Program-made: the position numbers and the translations under genes
In this document: piece after piece, positions 23,548 through 32,102 of the stretch
Layout of the letters: every line of letters starts with the position of its first letter
Numbering within the stretch: the first letter of the stretch is position 1
NCBI RefSeq assembly: GCF_001665575.1
Contig: NZ_LZSU01000037.1
Span: 1-64,000, forward strand
Length of the DNA stretch: 64,000 nucleotides
From: Mycobacterium sp. 852013-51886_SCH5428379
GTDB lineage: Bacteria; Actinomycetota; Actinomycetes; Mycobacteriales; Mycobacteriaceae
Direction: 5' to 3'
The notes under the pieces: model-generated
Told to the model about the DNA's origin: nothing
The model's input: the letters and a program-made list of their open reading frames with translations, nothing else
Databases searched by the model: none

Positions 23548-24744
23548 TCACTCACCCCTCTCGACCAGCGGTCCGTTCGGCGCGTTGTGCGGGTTCGGTG
23601 TGAACCGCACGTCCGGGATCATCGTCGCCGGATCACGTCCCCACGACTGCTCCAGGGCCCGCAGCATGCCCGAAATCCCGGTGCCGCTGAGGAAGCCGTT
23701 GTCGATGGCCGACAGCGTGAGGTCGACCAACAGCGACACGTTGATGTAGTCGCCACGGATCGCCTTGGGGATGTTCTCGATGCTGAACGGCACGGTCAGC
23801 ATCAGCTTGAGCGCGCCGATCAGGTACGGCGAGGCCTTGCCGATCTGCTTGAGCGGACGCTGCAGATTGCGCAGGTTGGTGTTCAGATCGTCGGCCGACT
23901 GACCCAGGTAGGTGTCGGTGGCGGCGCTGATACGGCCCACCGCCTGGATGGCGTCGGCGAACAGATCCCGCGTCTCGGCGAAGTGCTCGATCAGCGGCGG
24001 GAACTCCGTCAGCACCCGGTCGAGGGTGGCGTTGCGATCGGCGACCACGGTCAGCAGCTCGTTGGTCGAATCGATGGCCCGGGTCAGATCCTCGCGCTGC
24101 TGGTTGAGCTCGTCGGTGAACACATCGAGCCGGCCCAGGAACTCGCGGATCTGCTCGGCCCGCCCGGTCAGCAGATTGTCGACCTCGGTCTGGATCACCT
24201 CGAGGTTCGGGATGCCGCCGCCGCGCAGGATGGTGGCGATGCTGGCCAGGGTCCGCTCGGTGGTGGGGAAAGCGGACGCGTTCTTCAGCGGAATCGTGTC
24301 CCCGTTGCGCAGCGGCTCGGCGTCCGGGTCCGGCGGCGCCTCCAGCTCGACGTGCTGGGAACCCAGGAGGCTGGTCTGGCCGATCTTCGCCAACGCGTTG
24401 GCGGGCAGCTTCACATCGGACTGAATGTCCAAGCGCAGCGTGGCGACCCAGTTCTTCAGCTCAATGGCCTGCACACTGCCGACGAAGACGTCCGCCACCC
24501 GGACGCGGCTGTTGACGTTGAGCGCCAATGTATCCGGCATCTGGACGTAGATCGTCATCTTGTCGCTGCCGGAGCCCGGACCGACGGGCAGCGGGACGTT
24601 GGCGATGCCCTTCCACGATCCGCAGGAGCTCAGCAGCACCGCGGCCACGGCCAACGCCATGGTCCGCATACCGATCGTCGACAGCCTGCGGCGTCCGCTC
24701 GCCGCGGGCGTCGTCTGCGCTTGTGCACGCATGGATTTCATCAC
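23548..24744 (-). CDS. mce1E: Mce1E (LprK), lipoprotein subunit of the Mce1 transporter
   Basis: This 398-residue protein has a lipoprotein signal, AVLLSSC, with Cys41 as the lipid-attachment residue; E is the lipoprotein member of Mce sets. The MCE domain (about 60-135, LNVNSRVRVADVFVGSVQAIEL) is followed by a helical region rich in the repeating QREDLTRAID and LLTVVADRNATLDRV type. The GTG start overlaps the mce1D stop by 4 bp; ATG 24741 just inside is an alternative. Homolog of LprK of M. tuberculosis by position and lipobox. Confidence 0.93.
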   Translation of the reverse strand: MMKSMRAQAQTTPAASGRRRLSTIGMRTMALAVAAVLLSSCGSWKGIANVPLPVGPGSGSDKMTIYVQMPDTLALNVNSRVRVADVFVGSVQAIELKNWVATLRLDIQSDVKLPANALAKIGQTSLLGSQHVELEAPPDPDAEPLRNGDTIPLKNASAFPTTERTLASIATILRGGGIPNLEVIQTEVDNLLTGRAEQIREFLGRLDVFTDELNQQREDLTRAIDSTNELLTVVADRNATLDRVLTEFPPLIEHFAETRDLFADAIQAVGRISAATDTYLGQSADDLNTNLRNLQRPLKQIGKASPYLIGALKLMLTVPFSIENIPKAIRGDYINVSLLVDLTLSAIDNGFLSGTGISGMLRALEQSWGRDPATMIPDVRFTPNPHNAPNGPLVERGE

Positions 24745-26369
24745 CGTCCTGCCTCGGCGGGGAGGGGCGGGCCCGGCGCAGCGGGTGCAGGACCCGCCGC
24801 CGGAGCGGACATCGTCGAACCACCCGGGTCACCCGGGATCACGCCGGGCGCGGGCACCGGCGGCGGACCCGGCTGCGGATACCACGGGGGCGGCAGCGGC
24901 TGGTTCTCGGCGTAGGCGTTGGGCGGCCCGGGCAGCTTGCCGTTGGGCTGCACACCGAAGGCCGGCGGCGCGGCCGGGTTCACCGGATCGGGGCCGCCGA
25001 GCAACGCGTTGAGCGAGTCGGGGGTCAGCATGTTCGCGGTGAACGGCTGCACGTCGACGCCCTGCATACCGGGCGCGACGACCCAGCCGGGTTCGTGGTT
25101 GCCGTGGGAGAACAGGGTGTCGCGGGAGAAGATGCCCGGCACAGTGGTGTCCTTGTATCCGGGCGGCGGCCGCAGCCGGTCCTCGGAGTAGGCGATCTGC
25201 TTGGGCAGCGTCATCGCCGTGCTCACCTGGTTCAGCCCGAACGGCGGGAAGTTGAACTTGATCGCGTCCAGGATCGGCGCGAGGTACTGCGCGCACAACT
25301 CCGCCGACTCCTGGTAGCCCAGCCTGCTGCCGGCCTGGATCGAGCTGCAGATGAACTGCATCGGGTTGGCGAAGTTGGTGATCACCGGAAGTGAGACGAT
25401 GCCACCGTTGTTCGGCGAGCTGATGTTGACGACGTTGGCCGCGAGGTTCGGGAACACGTGCAGACCGGTCTCGAGCCCGTCGAGCGGCTCCGGCTGCAGG
25501 ATCGCGTTGGTCGTGTCGGCGAGATTGTTGATATCGGTCGTCAGCACTTCGCTGTTCTCGTCGAGGAACTGGCGCGTCGTGGTGAGCAGGCTGTTGAGAT
25601 CCTGCAGCGCATTCGCCAACTCTCGGTCGGTGTTGGTGAACGAGTTCGTGAACTGCGCGAGATCGCGGTTCAGCGCGACGAACTGCTGATCGCTGCGGTG
25701 CAGCGCGTTGACGAACAGAGCGAGACTCTTGACCACACCGAAGAAGTCACCGCGGCCCTGGTTGAGCGTGGTGAGCGCCTCCGAAAGGCTGTTGAGCGTG
25801 GTGTTGATCTGGGTGCCCTTGCCGGACAGTCCGTCGGCGAAAGACTCGATCGCCTCGCCGAACGGACCCTTGGGCTGCTCGGGGGTGGGGCCGAGATCGG
25901 TCAGCAGGCGGTCGATCGAGTTGCGCAGCTCGTCGTACTCCACCGGCACCTGCGTGCGGTCGAGCGTGATGACCGCGTCGTCCTCCATGACCGGCCCGCC
26001 GGTGTAGGCGGGCGCCAGCTGGATCGTGCGCGATGACACGAGGCTCGGGTTGAGGATCGAGGCGGTCGCGTTGGCGGGCACCTTGTACTTGTTCTCGTAG
26101 CTGAAGACGACCTTCATCTTGTCGCCGTCGGGGTCGATGCTGTCGATCCGGCCGACCTGCACGCCCATGATCTGGACCTTGTCGCCGGGGTACAGCGCGA
26201 GCGTGTCGGTGAAGTACGCGGTGACGGTGTTGGTCGTCAGCTTCTTGTAGAGCTGCCAGCCCACGAACGCGGCCACCAGCGCCAGCACCACGGCCAGGGT
26301 GGCGATGATGATCGCGGCGCGAGACATGCTCGGCGCCTTGAGGTTTCGGACGTTGAAGATCGTCGACAT
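24741..26369 (-). CDS. mce1D: Mce1D, MCE-domain protein
   Basis: This 542-residue protein has one anchor helix (about 17-40), an MCE domain (about 47-125, YPGDKVQIMGVQVGRIDSID), a long helical needle region (150-300) and a C-terminal Pro/Gly/Ala-rich tail of about 65 residues with runs such as PPPWYPQPGPPPVPAPG. The gene starts 3 bp downstream of the mce1C stop. Subunit of the Mce1 fatty-acid importer; the tail probably lies in the outer periplasm or wall. Confidence 0.93.
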   Translation of the reverse strand: MSTIFNVRNLKAPSMSRAAIIIATLAVVLALVAAFVGWQLYKKLTTNTVTAYFTDTLALYPGDKVQIMGVQVGRIDSIDPDGDKMKVVFSYENKYKVPANATASILNPSLVSSRTIQLAPAYTGGPVMEDDAVITLDRTQVPVEYDELRNSIDRLLTDLGPTPEQPKGPFGEAIESFADGLSGKGTQINTTLNSLSEALTTLNQGRGDFFGVVKSLALFVNALHRSDQQFVALNRDLAQFTNSFTNTDRELANALQDLNSLLTTTRQFLDENSEVLTTDINNLADTTNAILQPEPLDGLETGLHVFPNLAANVVNISSPNNGGIVSLPVITNFANPMQFICSSIQAGSRLGYQESAELCAQYLAPILDAIKFNFPPFGLNQVSTAMTLPKQIAYSEDRLRPPPGYKDTTVPGIFSRDTLFSHGNHEPGWVVAPGMQGVDVQPFTANMLTPDSLNALLGGPDPVNPAAPPAFGVQPNGKLPGPPNAYAENQPLPPPWYPQPGPPPVPAPGVIPGDPGGSTMSAPAAGPAPAAPGPPLPAEAGR

Positions 26370-26372
26370 CGG

Positions 26373-27968
26373 CTAGTCCCCCGTAGCTTCCTGCGAGCCG
26401 GGCGGGAGGAACGGCGGGTTCCCCGGCAGCGGCGGGATACCGGCCGGCGGCAACTGCTGCCCCGGTCCCGGCGGTGGCGGCGGACCGGTCAGCGCCGGCG
26501 GCGGCGGAGCCTGCGTCACGTTGCCACCCGTGGCGGTCGGGCCCGGGAACGGTCCCGGGGGTTCGTGCCGGGCGCCCGGAGGCGCGGGCGGCAGCGGAAC
26601 CGGGACACCCGGCGCCGACGGTGCGACCTGACCGGGGATCCCGGAGCTGGCGATGCCGGGCGCCGGCGGCGGCGCGTTCGGATTCGGCGCCGACGACACC
26701 ACGTTGGGCGGGCCGTAGTTCGGACCGTACGGGTTGTCGCCGAACGGACCCACTGTCAGATCCGCACACGGCAGCGGGTTCGCCGGGCTGGGGATGCCGT
26801 CGGCGGGCGGGGTGTACGAGCACGGGCTGCCCTTGGGCACCGCGGGATTCGGGAACTCCGGGGTGCCCTCGAGCCGCGTCGGGGCCGGCGGCGGCGCACC
26901 GTTGTTGAAGCGCTGACCGTTCGGGTCGGGGAACTGGAACGCGGGCAGGCCGGCGCTGCGCCAGAACTGCTCCGGATCCAGGCCCCGCTTCTGGAACGCG
27001 GCGTCGACGAACGGCTGGATGATCTGATACGGCAGCAGGTTGACGAGCATGACCTTGAAGTAGGGCCCGGACGCGACGCCCTCGCCGAGCGCCGCAGTGA
27101 ACTTGCTCAGCGTGGTCAGCACGTCGGCCAGGTCGAACTTGCGCTCGTTGAGGGTTCCGCTGATCACCCGCAGTTGCTCGAGCACCCGGTTGAGATTCGG
27201 GTTGTCGTCGATGAAACCCTCGACCTGCGTGGAGAACGCGGAGACCCGCTCGAGCAGCATGTCGACCGCGTAGCGGCGCTCGTTGATCGCGCTCAGCAGC
27301 GTCTGGGCGTTGACCAGCAGCTGGTTGACCTGCTGGCTGCGGTCGCCGAGTACGCCGGCGATCTTGTTGGCGTTGGCGAGCAGTTGCTTGATCTGCTCGT
27401 CGCGCTTGCCGATGGTGTCGGAGAACCGCGCCACGCCGTCCAGAGCGGCGCTCAGATGCGGATAGGTCTGGTCGATGGTCTCGGACAGCACGTTCAGCGA
27501 CTGCTTGACCGAGTCGGTGTCCCAACCCGATGCAGCGTTGGTGACATCGGCGAAGGCGTCGTAGATCTGGTACGGCGTGGTGGTCTGGCCGACCGGGATG
27601 ACCCCGTTCACCGGGAGCTTCTGCGAGCCGCGCGGTTCGATCTCGAGGTTCTTGCGTCCGAGGATGGTGTCGGTGCGGATGGCGGCCCGGCTGTCGCGGC
27701 CGATCTGCGTGCCGCCGAGGGTGTACCCCACCACGACCTTGTCGCCCTCGATCTCGGTGGTCAGCACCTCACCGACCTCCACGCCGGCGATTCGCACCTT
27801 GTCACCGGGGTTGATGCCGCCGGTGTCGGTGAACTGCGCGTAGTACTTCGGCTGCGCGAACAGCATCGGGACGCTGGCGAAGCTCTGGCCCACCCCCACC
27901 ACGAGCACCAGGACGAGGATGCCCATCAGGCCGCCACGGACCCGGTTCGGACTTTCCAGAGTTCTCAT
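26373..27968 (-). CDS. mce1C: Mce1C, MCE-domain protein with long Pro-rich tail
   Basis: This 531-residue protein has an anchor helix (about 14-34), an MCE domain (about 42-118, NPGDKVRIAGVEVGEVLTTE), a helical region with repeated DRSQQVNQLL and LNERKFDLADVL patterns, and from about residue 350 a tail very rich in Pro, Gly and Asn. The ATG at 27968 overlaps the mce1B TGA by 4 bp, which decides the start over an in-frame GTG four codons upstream. Third subunit of the Mce1 set. Confidence 0.93.
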   Translation of the reverse strand: MRTLESPNRVRGGLMGILVLVLVVGVGQSFASVPMLFAQPKYYAQFTDTGGINPGDKVRIAGVEVGEVLTTEIEGDKVVVGYTLGGTQIGRDSRAAIRTDTILGRKNLEIEPRGSQKLPVNGVIPVGQTTTPYQIYDAFADVTNAASGWDTDSVKQSLNVLSETIDQTYPHLSAALDGVARFSDTIGKRDEQIKQLLANANKIAGVLGDRSQQVNQLLVNAQTLLSAINERRYAVDMLLERVSAFSTQVEGFIDDNPNLNRVLEQLRVISGTLNERKFDLADVLTTLSKFTAALGEGVASGPYFKVMLVNLLPYQIIQPFVDAAFQKRGLDPEQFWRSAGLPAFQFPDPNGQRFNNGAPPPAPTRLEGTPEFPNPAVPKGSPCSYTPPADGIPSPANPLPCADLTVGPFGDNPYGPNYGPPNVVSSAPNPNAPPPAPGIASSGIPGQVAPSAPGVPVPLPPAPPGARHEPPGPFPGPTATGGNVTQAPPPPALTGPPPPPGPGQQLPPAGIPPLPGNPPFLPPGSQEATGD

Positions 27969-28996
27969 TGCGGCGTGCACCTGCCCGACGGCTGCGAGGT
28001 GATCTTCACCGTGCGCACCGGTCCACCGGGCTGCAGCCCGTTCAGCTTCAGCGAGATGTCGCAGGCGTAGAAGTTGAAGAAGTCACCATAGATGCCGCCC
28101 GCACGGCCGATGATCTTCAGCGCGGTCGGGAAGCGGACCAGCAGGTCGTTGAGCTGAGCCTGCTGGTCGACCAGCGGCTGCTGCACCGCGTCGAGGTAGC
28201 CGATGGTGTCCTGCAGCAGCGGCCGGTTGTCGGCCAGCAGATCCGAGACGGTGCCGGCGGCATCGCTGATGTCGGCAACCGACGTGGCGATCGGATCGGC
28301 GCGGTTCTTCAGCCCGGTGATCAGCGTCTCGAAGTTCACCAGGGTCTCGTCGAACTGCTTCTGATGCTTGACGGTCGTGTCGAGCACCGTATTGAGATTG
28401 CGGATGACCTCTCCGATCGCCTGGTCGCGGTCGGCCAGCGCCGAGGTCAGCGACGCCGTCTGGTCGAGGATGTCGTTGATGGTGCCGCCCTGGCCCTGGA
28501 AGACCGTGACGATCGACTGGGCGATGTTGTTGACCTTCTCCGGTTCCAGCGCCCGGAACAGGGGACGGAATCCGCCGATCAGCGCGTCGAGGTCGAGCGC
28601 GGGCTCGGTCCGCTCGACGGGGATGGTGCCGCCGCCGGGCATCCGCCGGTCGCTGTCCCCGCGCTTGAGCTCCAGGAAGCGGTCACCGATCAGGTTGAGG
28701 TAGCGGATCGATGCGGTGGTCTCGTCGAACAGCGGCAGCGACCGGTCGACGTCGAAGTCGACCTTCGCCCGCGTGCCGTTCTCGATCAGCTCGATCTTGG
28801 AGACCTTGCCGACCTCCACACCCGAGGCGCGGACGAACTGTCCGGGGCGCAGACCGCTGGCGTTGCTGAAGATCGCCGAGTAACCGGTGGTGCGGTCGAA
28901 TCGCATCTGACCGAACACCACGACGATGAGGCCGGTGAACAGCAGCAGCACCAGGGAGAAGGCGCCGAGCTTGATGGCGGTACCGGTGATTTTCAT
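27965..28996 (-). CDS. mce1B: Mce1B, MCE-domain protein
   Basis: This 343-residue protein has an anchor helix (about 8-28), an MCE domain (about 36-110, LRPGQFVRASGVEVGKVSKI) and a helical region to residue 300; it ends in a short segment with two cysteines and no Pro-rich tail. ATG 28996 overlaps the mce1A stop by 4 bp; an in-frame ATG 12 codons upstream lies inside mce1A and is rejected. Second MCE subunit of the importer. Confidence 0.93.
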   Translation of the reverse strand: MKITGTAIKLGAFSLVLLLFTGLIVVVFGQMRFDRTTGYSAIFSNASGLRPGQFVRASGVEVGKVSKIELIENGTRAKVDFDVDRSLPLFDETTASIRYLNLIGDRFLELKRGDSDRRMPGGGTIPVERTEPALDLDALIGGFRPLFRALEPEKVNNIAQSIVTVFQGQGGTINDILDQTASLTSALADRDQAIGEVIRNLNTVLDTTVKHQKQFDETLVNFETLITGLKNRADPIATSVADISDAAGTVSDLLADNRPLLQDTIGYLDAVQQPLVDQQAQLNDLLVRFPTALKIIGRAGGIYGDFFNFYACDISLKLNGLQPGGPVRTVKITSQPSGRCTPQ

Positions 28997-30213
28997 GGGT
29001 TGATCGTGTTCTCCCCGATCTGGCGACCCCACACGTACTCGATGGCGATCGGCTGGCCGAGTTCGAAATGGTTGTACGGAGCGATCGACGCGCCGGTGTC
29101 CGCCACCAGGTAGGGCGCGGGCCAGAGGTCACGGGTGATCGGTTGCCAGCAGCCCGGCTTGCCCTCGGGTCCGCCCCTGGCGTTCACCCGGGGCAGGTTG
29201 TCCGGGTACACGTACGGGTTTCCGGCGCCGAGGATCTGGGAGTGCGTGCGCAGCGAGTAGCCGTTGCCGCCCAGCGACGAGGAGATCTTCGGCTCGACGT
29301 CGTGGTAGTTGCGGATCATGCAGAACAGCGACGGGCTGTACTCGTCGAGCAGGGCCGACGTGGGAACCAGGTCGGCGGTGCCGCGGACCAGATAGGGTCC
29401 CCCGCGTTCGAACACCTCACCGCCGGTGTTGCCGAACCCGACAGCCGACATCAGCGCCTGGTCGAGGTTGCCGCGCTGTTCGTTGAGCGTGGCCGCGGTG
29501 GTGGACGCGTTCTCCAGACCGTCGAACAGGTCCGGCGCGGCGTTGGCGTAGACCTCGCCCAGGTCGGCGAGCAGCTGGGTGTTGCGACGGATCTGCGGCA
29601 TCTGGGGGTTGAGGTCGGCCAGGATCGCGTTGGCGTCGATGAGCGATTCACCGAACCGGTCACCGAGCCCGTCGAGCGCCTGCGCGGCAGCGGTCAGCGT
29701 CTGGTTGAGCTTGACGGGGTCGACCTTCTCCGAGATCGACACGATGGTCTCGAACAGCGTGTTGAACTCGGTCGTCACGCTCGTCACGTCGATCACGTCG
29801 TCGCTGCTGATGCGCTCCTTCGACGGGTTCGGCGGGGACGAGAAGGACACATACTTGTTGCCGAACACCGTGGTGGCCGAGATGTCGGCGACCACGTTGG
29901 ACGGGATGAGTCGCACGTATTCGGGGTCCACCTCGAGGGTGATGAGCGCATTCGGCTCGTTTCCCACACTGGTGGCGTTGACCTCCTCCACGCGGCCGAT
30001 CTCGACGCCGTTGAAGGTCACCTTGGTGCCCGGGTCGAGGTTGAGGCCGGCGCGGGCGGATTTCAGGGTCAGCGTCTCGGTGGGTGTGAAGTCCCCCCGG
30101 AACTGGAACCACACCAGGGTCGCCACCACCGCGGCGATGAGCAGCAGCACGATCGCGGAGATCTTGAGCGGCGGCGTGCGCGGATTGTTGATCGGAGCTT
30201 GGGGTGCGGTCAT
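28993..30213 (-). CDS. mce1A: Mce1A, MCE-domain protein
   Basis: This 406-residue protein has an anchor helix (about 18-38), an MCE domain (about 45-120, LDPGTKVTFNGVEIGRVEEV), a helical region and a C-terminal segment with IRNYHDVEPK and CWQPITRDLWPAPYL. In M. tuberculosis, Mce1A is surface-exposed and linked to entry into host cells as well as fatty-acid uptake. The ATG is 2 bp after the yrbE1B stop. The start codon, domain order and place after two YrbE genes all match the family. Confidence 0.95.
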   Translation of the reverse strand: MTAPQAPINNPRTPPLKISAIVLLLIAAVVATLVWFQFRGDFTPTETLTLKSARAGLNLDPGTKVTFNGVEIGRVEEVNATSVGNEPNALITLEVDPEYVRLIPSNVVADISATTVFGNKYVSFSSPPNPSKERISSDDVIDVTSVTTEFNTLFETIVSISEKVDPVKLNQTLTAAAQALDGLGDRFGESLIDANAILADLNPQMPQIRRNTQLLADLGEVYANAAPDLFDGLENASTTAATLNEQRGNLDQALMSAVGFGNTGGEVFERGGPYLVRGTADLVPTSALLDEYSPSLFCMIRNYHDVEPKISSSLGGNGYSLRTHSQILGAGNPYVYPDNLPRVNARGGPEGKPGCWQPITRDLWPAPYLVADTGASIAPYNHFELGQPIAIEYVWGRQIGENTINP

Positions 30214-30215
30214 GG

Positions 30216-31097
30216 CTACACCGTCAGGTTGAAGTTCGGGTCGGTGCCGTAGAGCGCCAACGAGGCCAATAGGACCACCAGCACGATCGCGATCAGCGAT
30301 GCGCGCATCGAACGACCGACTGCTTCACCCACGCCGACAGGTCCGCCGCTGGCGTAGTAGCCGTAGTAGCAGTGGTTCAGCATGACGATGATCGAGATGA
30401 CGATCGCCTGGACGAAGGACCAGGCGACGTCGTCTGGTCGTAGGAACGTTCGGAAGTAATGCTCGTAGGTGCCCGTGGACTGCCCGTAGAACAGCGTCGT
30501 GGTGACCTGGGCCGACAGGAAGCTCATGATGATCGCCATTGCGTACAGCGGGATGATCACGATGAAGCCGGCCATGATCCGCGTCGACACCAGGTACGAG
30601 ATCGACTTGATGCCCATCACCTCGAGGGCGTCGATCTCCTCGCTGATCCGCATGGCGCCGAGCTCGGCGGTGGCGCCCGCGCCGACGGTGGCGGCCAGCG
30701 CCTGTCCTGCGACGACCGGCGCGGCGATGCGGACGTTGACCAGGGCGGCGAAGAATCCGGTGAATGCCTCGACGCCGATGTTTCCCAGCGAGGCGAAACC
30801 CTGGATCGCGATCAGTGAGCCGCCCGACAGGGTGACGAAACCGACGATCGCGACCGTGCCACCGATGACCGCCATCGCGCCCGTGCCCATGCCGATCTCG
30901 GCGATCAGTCGGAGCACTTCCTTGCGGTAGAAGCGCAGCGCGTGCCCGATGGAGCCGACCGCGGTGACGACGAACCAGGCGACGTGCCCGACGCTGTCCA
31001 GTCCGCGCGACGGAGCGGCGACCACTTTCTCGGCACGCGCGTATCCGCGGGGAAAGCGCTGCCGCAGAACGGTGCCCGTCTGAGATTTGACCGCCAT
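30216..31097 (-). CDS. yrbE1B: YrbE1B, MlaE-type permease of the Mce1 importer
   Basis: This 293-residue integral membrane protein has about six helices. It carries the MlaE/YrbE permease signature, with AELGAMRISEEIDALEVMGI (coupling-type EExDAL motif) and the small-residue segment GTVAIVGFVTLSGGSLIAIQG. With YrbE1A it forms the membrane core that is driven by an MceG/Mkl ATPase encoded elsewhere; no ATPase gene is in this operon. ATG 31097 is 1 bp downstream of the yrbE1A stop. Confidence 0.95.
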   Translation of the reverse strand: MAVKSQTGTVLRQRFPRGYARAEKVVAAPSRGLDSVGHVAWFVVTAVGSIGHALRFYRKEVLRLIAEIGMGTGAMAVIGGTVAIVGFVTLSGGSLIAIQGFASLGNIGVEAFTGFFAALVNVRIAAPVVAGQALAATVGAGATAELGAMRISEEIDALEVMGIKSISYLVSTRIMAGFIVIIPLYAMAIIMSFLSAQVTTTLFYGQSTGTYEHYFRTFLRPDDVAWSFVQAIVISIIVMLNHCYYGYYASGGPVGVGEAVGRSMRASLIAIVLVVLLASLALYGTDPNFNLTV

Positions 31098-31098
31098 G

Positions 31099-31896
31099 TC
31101 AGCTCCCCGTTCCGAACCGGACACCGATGGTCGTCAGCACGACGTTCACCGCGAACAACGCGACGATGCACAGCACGAGCGTCTCGTTGACGCCGGTACC
31201 GACGCCCTTGGCGCCGCCACCGACCGTCAGGCCGCGGTAGCAGCCGACCAGTCCGGCGATGAGGCCGAAGAGTGTCGCCTTGACCACCGAGATCAACACC
31301 TCGGGGAGGCCGGTGACCAGCGTCAGGGTCGAGACGTAGGCGCCCGCGGAGACGTTCTGGATGAAGACGCCGAAGATGAAGCCGCCGACCAGGCCGATGG
31401 TGATGACCGCGCCGTTGAGCAGCAGGGCCACGAACGTCGAGGCGACGACGCGGGGCACCACCAGCCGGTGGATCGGGTCGATGCCCAGGACCTCGAGGGC
31501 GTCGATCTCCTCGCGGATCGTGCGTGCGCCCAGGTCGGCGCAGATGGCCGTGGAACCCGCGCCGGCGACGACGAGCACGGTGACCAGGGGTCCCAGCTGC
31601 GTGACCGCGCCGAGGGCTGCGCCCGCGCCGGAGACGTCCGCCGCGCCGAACTCGGCGAGCAGGATGTTCAGGGTGAAGATGATGAGCACGGTCAGCGGCA
31701 CCGCGACCGCGACCGTCGGGAGGAACGAGACCCGGAACAGGAACCAGGACTGGAGGATGAACTCCCGCCACTGGAACGGCCGCAACAACGCCTTGCCGGT
31801 CAGCACGCACATGCGGACGAATCCGCCGACCGCCTCCAGGGCAGGCCTGGTCTGGTCGCGCACGTACCCGGTGAGACCTCCGTTGGAGGCGGTCAC
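31099..31896 (-). CDS. yrbE1A: YrbE1A, MlaE-type permease of the Mce1 importer
   Basis: This 265-residue permease has the same length as M. tuberculosis YrbE1A (Rv0167). It carries ADLGARTIREEIDALEVLGI and several membrane helices; the N-terminal region (VGGFVRMCVLTGKALLRPF) precedes the first. GTG start at 31896. First gene after the 206-bp gap that separates fadD5 from the transporter genes, where a secondary promoter is expected. Works with YrbE1B and an unlinked ATPase. Confidence 0.95.
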   Translation of the reverse strand: MTASNGGLTGYVRDQTRPALEAVGGFVRMCVLTGKALLRPFQWREFILQSWFLFRVSFLPTVAVAVPLTVLIIFTLNILLAEFGAADVSGAGAALGAVTQLGPLVTVLVVAGAGSTAICADLGARTIREEIDALEVLGIDPIHRLVVPRVVASTFVALLLNGAVITIGLVGGFIFGVFIQNVSAGAYVSTLTLVTGLPEVLISVVKATLFGLIAGLVGCYRGLTVGGGAKGVGTGVNETLVLCIVALFAVNVVLTTIGVRFGTGS

Positions 31897-32102
31897 CGAT
31901 GTGCTCCCATGACCGAACCGTCATGGCGCAACGGCATCAGCTGTCGCACGCCCACTCCTTGCCCCGGCCCACTTCTGGTGACGACTATCTCCCTACTCGC
32001 AAGTAGTAAGTGAGACCACAGGACTGTACCCGATGCCTGAACGGCCGTGCGCCGCATCGGCCGGATTGGCCAACCAACCGTTATCAAGGTTTTCGGCATG
32101 GG
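31897..32102 (-). promoter_or_regulatory. Intergenic region fadD5-yrbE1A with a hairpin-like repeat
   Basis: These 206 bp lie inside the mce1 operon and contain no plausible gene. They hold a perfect inverted repeat, CTACT-cgca-AGTAG, at 31993-32006, in a locally AT-richer stretch. An internal promoter has been reported in the equivalent gap of M. tuberculosis (from memory). No clear -35/-10 pair toward yrbE1A was recognised here. Confidence 0.35.

Noticed and set aside
22297..24915. 872-codon plus-strand frame, the longest open frame in the window
   Set aside because: It is fully antisense to mce1F, mce1E and part of mce1D, whose domains are unmistakable. Its length reflects GC bias, not coding.
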